The notes under the pieces: generated by a model
The model's database searches: none
What the model was told of the DNA's origin: nothing
The model's input: the letters and a program-made list of their open reading frames with translations, nothing else
Program-made: the position numbers and the translations under genes
Assembly (NCBI RefSeq): GCF_900021155.1
Contig: NZ_FCNT01000006.1
Location: 1-64,000 of the forward strand
DNA from: Alistipes sp. CHKCI003
GTDB lineage: Bacteria; Bacteroidota; Bacteroidia; Bacteroidales; Rikenellaceae
DNA: 64,000 nucleotides
Direction of reading: 5' to 3'
Part shown: one piece after another, positions 8,851-16,235 of the stretch
Position numbering within the stretch: position 1 is the first letter of the stretch
Layout of the letters: each line of letters starts with the position of its first letter

Positions 8851-9260
8851 ATGCTGTTTACGCATCGAAGAACACTGTTCGATGCGCTGGCAGACCTGTT
8901 GTACCGAACAGTCGAAGTATTTTGTCGTGCCGTCGCAGCCATCATGGATTTTGCCACCTCGCAATACAAATCCGTATTTTCGTCATCCGAAGCGGCAGAC
9001 ATCAAGGAGCTCATGCGTTCATACGGCGGCGTGGATCCCGAACAATAAAAATCTATCGGGAAATGGCTTGTTAGTTACGCAGAAAGTCTGAACCCGCTTG
9101 AATCTATCGAACTGACCCACACACCTACAATGAGGTGGATGATATTGCCCGAGGGGTGTATGACTGGGAAATTGATGGTGCACAACCAAGGATTGCAGAG
9201 ATAAACCCACTCGCTGCAATCCTTGTCTGTCGGGCAAAGAACGCAAATCTGTTTCCTTAA
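8851..9260 (+). pseudogene. Twice-disrupted gene remnant of unknown function
   Basis: One coding frame can be followed through two lesions. An ATG at 8851 opens 65 codons ending SYGGVDPEQ, then TAA at 9046-9048. The same frame continues as KSIGKWLVSYAESLNPL... to ELTH near 9120. There an extra AC in the run CACACACC (9118-9125) throws it out of phase. Removing two bases restores HTYNEVDDIARGVYDWE and a coherent tail to TAA at 9258-9260. The composition of the three pieces looks like one real protein rather than chance. The family is not recognised; a mobile-element mobilisation or accessory protein is possible but unproven. The start is uncertain. Confidence 0.5.
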
Positions 9261-9273
9261 AACGAAAAGGGTT

Positions 9274-9900
9274 TTACCAGATATTCTCATGTATTCTGCT
9301 TTCTATGTTGATTTCTTTCTGTTTAGGTAGAAAGGCGTCCTCTGCCGGATAACCGATGGTGAGCAGGCAGGTCATTTCATAGTCTTCGGGAGCATGAAGG
9401 ATCGTTTTTATCTTGTCCGCTTCATCGCTTACAGGAATATGGAATACAGCCCCAAGCCCCTCATCGGTAGCAGCAAGGAGCATATTTTCCAATGCGCACC
9501 ATGCCGAGGCAAAATAGTTGAGCGAACTTTGCTCCGCAGGTTTGAGCAGAGGCCAAGTCAGTTGGCGGAAAAACGGAATGATAAGCAGCCCACTTTCCAT
9601 AAGCATTTTCTGTTGTTTGGGCAATGCGTCGGCAAACATCGCCATCTTGTCTTTGTCATCCGACTCGTCCACTTCGGCAACGAGTTTCTTGAATGCCTCC
9701 ATGTTCTTGGCGAGAGGGGCGATTACATTGGCAATGTTCTCACGCCCACGCACTACGACAAATTCAAGTTGGCGTAAATGGTCGTTGGTCGGCGCCTTGA
9801 ATGCGGCACTGATTATTCTGTTCAGAATCTCGTCATTCACTTCACGGTTGGAGAAGTCACGGTACGTACGGCGTTTCTCCAATACTTCGTACAATTCCAT
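9274..9900 (-). CDS. Nitroreductase-family FMN oxidoreductase
   Basis: A 208-residue FMN-dependent NAD(P)H oxidoreductase. The N terminus carries the family signature KRRTYRDFSNREV with an FMN-phosphate-binding Arg pair. AAFKAPTNDHLRQLEFVVV and the later SAWCALENMLLAATDEGLG form the usual dimer/FMN site, and LLTIGYPAED is the C-terminal family motif. The physiological substrate (nitroaromatics, quinones, flavin) cannot be told from sequence. It is divergent from an AraC-type regulator gene, with 134 bp between the start codons, an arrangement that suggests local control by that regulator. Its -7-like box is TAACTTTG at 9944-9951. Confidence 0.9.
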   Translation of the reverse strand: MELYEVLEKRRTYRDFSNREVNDEILNRIISAAFKAPTNDHLRQLEFVVVRGRENIANVIAPLAKNMEAFKKLVAEVDESDDKDKMAMFADALPKQQKMLMESGLLIIPFFRQLTWPLLKPAEQSSLNYFASAWCALENMLLAATDEGLGAVFHIPVSDEADKIKTILHAPEDYEMTCLLTIGYPAEDAFLPKQKEINIESRIHENIW

Positions 9901-9964
9901 ATCAATACGCTTTAATTTAAGAAGTTATTATTCTTTTCGGTTGCAAAGTTACGTCATGTTTTTG

Positions 9965-9996
9965 TTTGTTATTTGTGTTATTGTATCCTATATTTG
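9965..9996 (+). promoter_or_regulatory. Bacteroidetes-type promoter of the AraC gene
   Basis: TTTG (9965-9968), a 20-bp spacer and TATATTTG (9989-9996) match the primary Bacteroidetes promoter consensus closely. The AraC-family gene starts 38 bp further on. Confidence 0.75.
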
Positions 9997-10034
9997 TCGT
10001 AAATTTGTATTTAGCAAATTCAATCCCTGATTTT

Positions 10035-10892
10035 ATGGAAGACATTGCCATACCATACGAACTGCCGGAGATGGAGAACCATTCGTTCTTTTTCATTAAC
10101 CAACGGGTGGAACCAGACCTCGAAGCCAAATTGCACCGCCACGATGCATGGGAACTGTATTATGTAGTCTACGGGCATGGCAACCGTATGGCAGGTGATA
10201 CCTTACAACCATTTACCGCAGGAGATGTGGCTTTAATTCCGCCATCTATGCTTCATCGTTGGAAGTATGCCGCCGACAATGTGGACAAAGATGGGTGTGT
10301 CTGCTATCTGATGGTGGCTTTCAAACATTCGTTAGTGAAACGGTGTATGGAGGTATTTCCCGAATTAAGGAACAGGCTGTCCGGATTGGTGTTCCCAACC
10401 GATGCGCTGAATTTCGGGGCGGAAAGTTCACGCACCATACGGCATTTGCTCTCGAAAATGAATGACATGGACGAACTGGGACGTTTGAGTACAATGCTTC
10501 GCCTGCTGCCGGTCGTATTCACCTCTTCAGACCATACGTTTGCCGGAAAACCGATGCGGATAGAACGGAATGTGCGGCGGATGCAGCAAATCTGCGCATA
10601 CGTGATGAAACATTATGTCCATTCCATCTCTTTGGACGATATTGCGATGGAAGTGGGTATGAACCGTTCTGCATTCTGTTCCTATTTCAAGAAATGTAAA
10701 GGGATGACTTTTTCCCAGTTCGTTGTCCAATACCGCTTGAACACGGCTTGTGAGTTATTGAAGCACTCGCAGAAGTCCGTATCCGAAATATGTTACCTTG
10801 TTGGGTTTAACGATTTGCCGTATTTTATCCGAGTTTTCACAAAATCAATAGGGATGTCGCCATCCAAATATAGAAGACAATATACACAGTAA
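10035..10892 (+). CDS. AraC-family transcriptional regulator
   Basis: A 285-residue regulator. The N-terminal cupin-like ligand domain contains EAKLHRHDAWELYYVVYG, GDTLQPFTAGDVALIPP and a His-rich barrel edge, so it probably senses a small molecule. The C-terminal domain has two helix-turn-helix units (ISLDDIAMEVGMNRSAFCSYF and SVSEICYLVGFNDLPYFIR) ending in the classic GMSPSKYRR. The ATG at 10035 is preferred over 9966 because the promoter at 9965-9996 would otherwise lie inside the gene. The divergent nitroreductase gene is the likely target. Confidence 0.92.
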   Translation: MEDIAIPYELPEMENHSFFFINQRVEPDLEAKLHRHDAWELYYVVYGHGNRMAGDTLQPFTAGDVALIPPSMLHRWKYAADNVDKDGCVCYLMVAFKHSLVKRCMEVFPELRNRLSGLVFPTDALNFGAESSRTIRHLLSKMNDMDELGRLSTMLRLLPVVFTSSDHTFAGKPMRIERNVRRMQQICAYVMKHYVHSISLDDIAMEVGMNRSAFCSYFKKCKGMTFSQFVVQYRLNTACELLKHSQKSVSEICYLVGFNDLPYFIRVFTKSIGMSPSKYRRQYTQ

Positions 10893-11143
10893 GATATTAT
10901 ATTAAAACTTGCCACATGAGGGGAAATTATAGACAAATAAAAAAAGTTAAGCATTTAATCACTAAGTGCTTGTTCTTTTTTTGTGCCCAGCCTCAGTTCA
11001 AAAAACAATTTAATAAATTAAGGGAAGGGTTACGACAGTCTGCAGAAGATCCAAGAAAAACAGGGGATTCAAATTGTAATTGTTCGATTGCTCGAAATTA
11101 ACACAGATAAGAGGATAAAAAAAGCAGCCATTTAATAGACTGC
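10893..11143. other. AT-rich intergenic stretch
   Basis: Contains one 61-codon frame (10916-11101) whose product is basic and low in information; I do not support it as a gene. No clear hairpin terminator for the AraC gene is seen. The following 800 bp is a methyltransferase remnant on the other strand. Confidence 0.4.
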
Positions 11144-11929
11144 TTATTTTGTTTTCCAAACTGCAGAAATCAAATATTCATATAAATGACTCCTGCTATT
11201 ACGTTTCCTAATAATTATAGAATTTGCTTCAGAATAGCCCAATTTAGAAAGCATTTCCTTGATAATCTCATTTGTATCGACGTAATTTCCATAAAAAGAT
11301 GAGTTCCCAAGTATGTAGTTCAAATCGGCTCCTTCTTTCAAGTGCTGTCTTAGATTCGATAAATGATGATACATATCATCAAAGAACTTTAAAACATATT
11401 GCGACATGGTAAAACCGTTTTTATTATCAGCCTCGTTTATACGTTTACAAGTTTCAATCAATGATTGAGGCAGACAATCAATAGTTTGCTCCCATGTATT
11501 TAATTTACTTGTTGCGCTGCCCCAAGTCCCGCCTATTGCTTTCCAGTCTAACTCACCTGCCTCTTCTCCCGTTTCAAGGAATTTTAGCCAATACATATAC
11601 GGGCGCAATTATCTAATATAACTAATTCTATTAGAATAAGGAGGAGATGTAATTACTTTATCATACATCCCTTCTTCCTTTAAGAACCTCGAATCGCTTA
11701 AATATATCGTAACTTGCCCAACCAGTTCCTCTTTTGTCGAATCGAATATCTTACGTAGTAATGCTAAATAATTGTTCTTCAACTCTGTTGCTTCATAGAG
11801 AGACGTATCTTCCTTGAATGACACGGAAATATGACTAAAGTCAGTAGTTGACGAATCAATATTAAAATTTCGGACGATACAAGGTACATTCTCGTAACGG
11901 TTCCAAAAATATTTCGACGTAATTATTTG
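11144..11929 (-). pseudogene. DNA methyltransferase remnant with an in-frame nonsense codon
   Basis: Reading leftwards from about 11929 (QIITSKYFWNRYEN) the frame runs through YDKVITSPPYSNR, whose TSPPY is motif IV of amino-DNA methyltransferases. It continues to SYIR and a TAA at 11606-11608, then goes on in the same frame as LRPYMYWLKFLETGEEAG and GGTWGSA to a normal stop at 11144. Restoring GAA for TAA gives the SYIRELRPYMYW expected of this family, so one G-to-T change explains the break. The N terminus is also missing: a TGA at 11930-11932 closes the frame and no FxGxG motif lies upstream. It is therefore a decayed solitary or restriction-modification methyltransferase. Confidence 0.75.
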
Positions 11930-11932
11930 TCA

Positions 11933-12167
11933 TATCTTACCTTCTTATTAGTTATTATATTTGCACCTGTGGATCCTTGTCTTTATTCAGCGGATATTGG
12001 CAATTATTATCGACAACTCGCAGCGCGCTGTACTCAAAATGTTTGAGTACGTAACTTGATACAAAGCTATATATTTTTTTGTTTGCATCCCCATTAGAGT
12101 TAATTAGGTTTACGAGAGGGAAAAGCTATCTTACAATAGACAGCCACTCAATGTTGATATTGGGTAT
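11933..12167. other. AT-rich non-coding stretch with a short inverted repeat
   Basis: No supportable gene. GTACTCAAA (12030-12038) and TTTGAGTAC (12042-12050) form a perfect 9-bp inverted repeat with a 3-base centre, which could be an operator or a small hairpin. It lies just outside the predicted left boundary of the integrated element. Confidence 0.45.
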
Positions 12168-12204
12168 AAAAAAAGTGTAAATCTCATAACTTTGTGATTT
12201 ACAC
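12168..12204 (-). terminator. Terminator next to the displaced tRNA 3' end
   Basis: On the minus strand GTGTAAATC (RC of 12196-12204) pairs with GATTTACAC (RC of 12175-12183) and is followed by seven Ts. It lies directly after the 13-bp tRNA-Ser end copy, as the original tRNA terminator would. Confidence 0.75.
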
Positions 12205-12212
12205 CCTTTATT

Positions 12213-12225
12213 GCGGAGAGAAGGG
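12213..12225. repeat. Left attachment-site copy
   Basis: GCGGAGAGAAGGG is identical to 51614-51626, which lies in the tRNA-Ser 3' acceptor/T-arm. Only the tRNA end is present here; upstream bases diverge. Confidence 0.65.
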
Positions 12226-12316
12226 TTACGGAATTGCAATCTGCTATTATTTGATTATTAGCAATTTGCATGAGTAATTTACGGGCGAGGTCACACATCG
12301 GTGACAACGGAGATGA

Positions 12317-12442
12317 CTACTCTCCGTCACAGGTGTAGTCATCGTCCTCTATAAATCCTTCATTTAAGGCTTCTTTAGGGGTGTATTGCTCCGCTATTTT
12401 TCCCGTTGTAACTCGCTCTGTCCGTGTGCATACTTGTAGTGG
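12317..12442 (-). pseudogene. C-terminal remnant of an unknown protein
   Basis: A 41-codon open stretch without a start, bounded upstream by TAA at 12443-12445, ends with VTTGKIAEQYTPKEALNEG and an acidic tail (IEDDDYTCDGE) at TAG 12317-12319. It reads like the end of a real protein rather than noise, perhaps of an earlier mobile-element gene. The family is not recognised. A hairpin (ACGGAGA/TCTCCGT, 12307-12327) overlaps its end. Confidence 0.3.
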
Positions 12443-12535
12443 TTACGACTTACTTGGCTATACCGATCTGGTTGTCAAAGAACAAATACTTCGCCTGCTA
12501 AGTTCAGAACTTAATTTGGATAATGCAAGTGAATG

Positions 12536-14800
12536 TTAAATTCTCTGCTTGATTATAGAATCGCTAGTCATTCGGTCTACAATTTTTATGAGATATGAGA
12601 ATGATTGAGCTCGCGTAGGCTCAAGTTCTCCTGCATCGTATAAGTTTCGAGTCTCTTCATACCATGCGAACTCTTTCGAACTATGAAATGGCAAGCGATC
12701 TTTGTCTGTGATGTATTTTACAAAACGTTCAAATCGATCTTCCCAGCTAATACGTCCTTTCTTAAACTTAAATTGTCCATAGTTAGTGTCGATTCGCTCG
12801 AGTTCTGCGAGGTCTTCATCAGATAGATTGCCCTTTCTTTGATTCGCTTTAGCAACAATATAAAAGCGACTTAAACGAACTTCCTCTTCGTCAACTCCGG
12901 ATGAATATGGGAAGCGGCCTTTCTCTTTAATAAAATCTTCAAGAATGTTTATGCTATCCTTGAAAGAACGACGACAGTTTTTTCGTTTTTCTTGTTGCTC
13001 GTATTCTTCTCCGAAAGGATAATCGCTAAACCCAATGTATATAGTATCTCCTTTGTAGTATAGACAGAATCGGTTGCTCGCCTCTGCTAATAGATTTGTT
13101 TTGACACTACTTTCTTTGACTTCATCGCGGAATTGCGCAACGTATTCGCAAATGTCAGTAAGAGGTGCAATGGGTTGGAATAAACTATTGAGATACTCAG
13201 CTACTAGGTCTCGAATCGTGCCACCTCGTTTTTCAGTTGAATCCCATTCGGTGAGTGCATAAGTGCTAGTACGGCTGACTGCAATGATATTACTATTTCG
13301 AAGAGCATTAGGGCCAATCTTGGACGGCACTTGATCAAGGTCTGGGTAACGCTGGTTTAATTGCGTACAAATTTCTTCGGCCGTCATTGGTCGATTGAAC
13401 TCACGTAAAATATCCTCAATAAGATTCGGGATCGTCTTTCTGGCATTTGCTGGGATGACGATTTGGCTATTGATTATATAGTTGGGATACCCCTTTAGTA
13501 GAATCTGACGGCATTCTTTAACTATGGCGTAAAAATCTTCGTTGGCAATATCCTGGTTAAGTAAATTCTTTACAAAAAAATCAAGGTCATCGCGATACGG
13601 ATAAAACCGTTTTTCTTGAATCATATCGTCTATGGCATCCCGAAATTTATCAAAGTTAAAAATGTCGTGAAGAGATTTCGGAACAAGATACAAGAAATGT
13701 GAAGCTGAATCTAAATCTAAAGGCTTCAATAATGCATCACGACTATTGCCAATTAAGGATAGAGTAGAATTTGTGATTGAGATACAGATTGAGATGTATT
13801 CATTGCTGAAGTTTACATTCTCTTCCGCTCTAATCTTCTTAAAATCGTAATCGGATTGAATTTGATATGAGAAACCATCCAACAAGTCTGCATTCACTGC
13901 AATCTGAGGATAGTTGAGAAGATCTTTCAGACATGCATCGCGGATTTGCCGCACTCTTTCGCGAGAGAGGTCTAGTGAAAGAGCAACATCCGATAAATCT
14001 TCAATAGGATTATTGAAAATAAGGTTTATAGTCCTACGTGCAATTGTCTGCGTTCGGTTTTCAACCTTTGAGAAAAGACATGCAATAAAAGTAAAGAGTG
14101 GGAAGTGGCCAATTCTGTCATTGGTCATCACAATCTGATCAAGGTCATCATCCGAAAGTTCAAACTTGTGTGATATGAGTTTGCGTATGAGCGATAGTTT
14201 ATGTTTATTAGTGCCTTGAGAATTATTTGATTGATCAAGGAGAAACCTGTTAATATCCGCAAGCTGGGTTTTTAGATAATCAAACAGAGCTTGTGATCGT
14301 TCAATTCCCAATCCAGGGACTTTAATTCTATGTTGAGGCAACCCAATTACTCGGAGATATAAGATTACGATAGACCCTTCACATCCCTTCAACAGCTTCT
14401 GATATGCATGAAAAGTTTGAATGTCGTAATTACTTATTAGATGCTCGAGTCGCAGGGTAAGTAGCTCAGCGATGTCGCTATTTTCAAATAGAATTCTTGT
14501 TTCATGACAAGCTACAATTCTGCGCATCATGTCGCATAGTTCGTCAAACCGCTTTGCTGCTTTCTCTTTTATTCCAAGTAAACTGCACGCTAATGCGCCA
14601 TCCAAATTGAGAATTTCCTGATAGAATGCAAGTTCAGATGCATATCTTGAACGAAGCTCATTAAGCAAGAATGCAGGTGTAGGAAATTCGATGGATATAA
14701 TTTTCTCGTATACGTAGTTAAGGTATGGTAGAATCCCGGAATCAGAAGGATCAATACCAATCTTTTTTGTCTGAGCGTCCTCGATTCTTTCCATATCCAT
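12536..14800 (-). CDS. BREX-linked 754-residue protein with sigma-like HTH, unknown function
   Basis: Last gene of the BREX operon, starting 2 bp after the brxL stop, so almost certainly co-translated. The first 260 residues are helical without a recognised motif. Residues about 269-294 (LSDVALSLDLSRERVRQIRD) form a sigma-70 region-4-like helix-turn-helix. About 455-585 (RPMTAEEICTQLNQRYP, VSRTSTYALTEW) resembles a HARE-type winged helix. The C terminus has two similar repeats, about 611-675 (FKDSINILEDFIKEKGRFP) and 686-745 (WEDRFERFVKYITDKDRLP), resembling helicase-associated repeats. No Walker, methyltransferase or nuclease motif is visible. I infer a DNA-binding accessory factor, perhaps for recognition or regulation. 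It is not one of the four named BREX type 4 genes. Confidence 0.6.
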   Translation of the reverse strand: MDMERIEDAQTKKIGIDPSDSGILPYLNYVYEKIISIEFPTPAFLLNELRSRYASELAFYQEILNLDGALACSLLGIKEKAAKRFDELCDMMRRIVACHETRILFENSDIAELLTLRLEHLISNYDIQTFHAYQKLLKGCEGSIVILYLRVIGLPQHRIKVPGLGIERSQALFDYLKTQLADINRFLLDQSNNSQGTNKHKLSLIRKLISHKFELSDDDLDQIVMTNDRIGHFPLFTFIACLFSKVENRTQTIARRTINLIFNNPIEDLSDVALSLDLSRERVRQIRDACLKDLLNYPQIAVNADLLDGFSYQIQSDYDFKKIRAEENVNFSNEYISICISITNSTLSLIGNSRDALLKPLDLDSASHFLYLVPKSLHDIFNFDKFRDAIDDMIQEKRFYPYRDDLDFFVKNLLNQDIANEDFYAIVKECRQILLKGYPNYIINSQIVIPANARKTIPNLIEDILREFNRPMTAEEICTQLNQRYPDLDQVPSKIGPNALRNSNIIAVSRTSTYALTEWDSTEKRGGTIRDLVAEYLNSLFQPIAPLTDICEYVAQFRDEVKESSVKTNLLAEASNRFCLYYKGDTIYIGFSDYPFGEEYEQQEKRKNCRRSFKDSINILEDFIKEKGRFPYSSGVDEEEVRLSRFYIVAKANQRKGNLSDEDLAELERIDTNYGQFKFKKGRISWEDRFERFVKYITDKDRLPFHSSKEFAWYEETRNLYDAGELEPTRAQSFSYLIKIVDRMTSDSIIKQRI

Positions 14801-14802
14801 TT

Positions 14803-16233
14803 CTATTTAGTACGAATATCCGGCATTGGTTGAGAGAAGGAACTCTCGTTGTCAATATTTGCGCACTGTTGGCGAACCTGATCACGACGATGAATGGCTG
14901 GCTGGAGACAATATTGATTGAACTCCTCCTTGTTTAAGTCATTTACGTTGGTGATGTGTGGGAACAACAATTTACAATAAGCAGTAGCGATTCGTTTGAC
15001 TGCATTCAAGTGGCGCGTATCTGCTCTTGAGGGGATTTCTATAGCATTATTAACAAGCTCGGCATATTCAGGTGATACGCGAAGCTTATGCATTACCTCG
15101 GAGAAGAATTCTACGTTGATAGTCCAATCGCGCAGAATCATATCATTGTTCATTCGAGGCAACAGCCAACCTTCGATGAATCCGTGAAAACGATCGAGAA
15201 GTGCGGATTCCCGGAATACGCTTGGGAGTTCATCAAAGTATCGATTGTTACGCGGAAAGCCTTCAGAGGTGAGCTCTATGTTGCCTAGAAGCATAAGTCC
15301 GCATTCCGACATGAATTCATAATCATCCACGGACGCCTTGCCGTATTCTAGGTAACCTTTAAGAATCGCTCGCATCTCCATTGGATCTGTAAAGGTTATA
15401 CTTTGAATCTCGTCAAATGCGACCAAGTCGTGATCATGCATAATGCCTGGTGTACGACGAGACTTGTCAAAGAAAAGTTTTGCACGAGACACCGCTCCTC
15501 CGCTAACTAGCCAAGAGTATTTACTGAGGTTGCCAAATACATATGACTTACCTGTCCCCTTAGGAGCCAATTCCACCATATTAAGGCGAGGCTCAATAAA
15601 AGGAAGAAGACGGGTGATGAATTCCAACTTCTGTGTGAGGCTCCTGAAGGATGCGGGATTGTATTCCATTGCAGAAATGATAACATCAATCCATTCTTCA
15701 GTCGTGAACTCCGCTCTAAATTTACGATAAAGGTTGAGGTCTAACTTTTGAAGAGGCTTAAAAGGCTTGAAGTCAACCATCTCAATATGCCCAGGATTGC
15801 TTTCGTCAGGCGGAAGGTATACCACCTTTAAGAGTCCCCACTTTTCTCCGTCAATTAAATCGGTCGGATACCTTTCTACCAAATATAATGGAATGAGGGT
15901 CTCCTTTGGCTTTATTCCCATGTCAGGGATTTGAAACTGCACCTTGTTGGCAAGGAGATTAGTGTTGACGATAAAACGTGTAAGCAAAGTAAGAGTCTCT
16001 CCATTACGAAGACGAGCTTTCACCGCATTATTATTGTTTGGAATATGCTCGTCCAAGTACCGGGCTAATTCTTGTTTGCGAAGTGTTCCATCGGGCGTGG
16101 CGTATTGAGAAATGAGAAAATCCTTCACAAAAGAAGGTAGATTCCTTCCCAGAAAAACGTCATAGTTCTGAGGATTCTTCAGAATCGCAGCAGAGCCGAA
16201 TACAGTTCGAATTTTATTACCTAGTTCACTCAT
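14803..16233 (-). CDS. brxL: BrxL-like AAA+ ATPase, short form
   Basis: Predicted ATP-driven DNA-engaging component of BREX. Residues 223-230 are the Walker A APKGTGKS and 270-275 the Walker B LVAFDE, followed by an AAA+ core (GLMLLGNIELTSEGFP sensor region, ESALLDRFHGFIEGW arginine-finger region). The N-terminal 200 residues (MSELGNKIRTVFG) match the BrxL N-domain. At 476 residues it is roughly 200 shorter than type 1 BrxL and has no C-terminal Lon-like domain; whether that is normal for type 4 I cannot verify. It lies 2 bp from the pglZ stop and 2 bp from the next gene. Confidence 0.82.
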   Translation of the reverse strand: MSELGNKIRTVFGSAAILKNPQNYDVFLGRNLPSFVKDFLISQYATPDGTLRKQELARYLDEHIPNNNNAVKARLRNGETLTLLTRFIVNTNLLANKVQFQIPDMGIKPKETLIPLYLVERYPTDLIDGEKWGLLKVVYLPPDESNPGHIEMVDFKPFKPLQKLDLNLYRKFRAEFTTEEWIDVIISAMEYNPASFRSLTQKLEFITRLLPFIEPRLNMVELAPKGTGKSYVFGNLSKYSWLVSGGAVSRAKLFFDKSRRTPGIMHDHDLVAFDEIQSITFTDPMEMRAILKGYLEYGKASVDDYEFMSECGLMLLGNIELTSEGFPRNNRYFDELPSVFRESALLDRFHGFIEGWLLPRMNNDMILRDWTINVEFFSEVMHKLRVSPEYAELVNNAIEIPSRADTRHLNAVKRIATAYCKLLFPHITNVNDLNKEEFNQYCLQPAIHRRDQVRQQCANIDNESSFSQPMPDIRTK

Positions 16234-16235
16234 CG

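Noticed and set aside
10916..11101. A 61-codon frame after the AraC gene
   Set aside because: Low-information basic product with no partner, motif or promoter.
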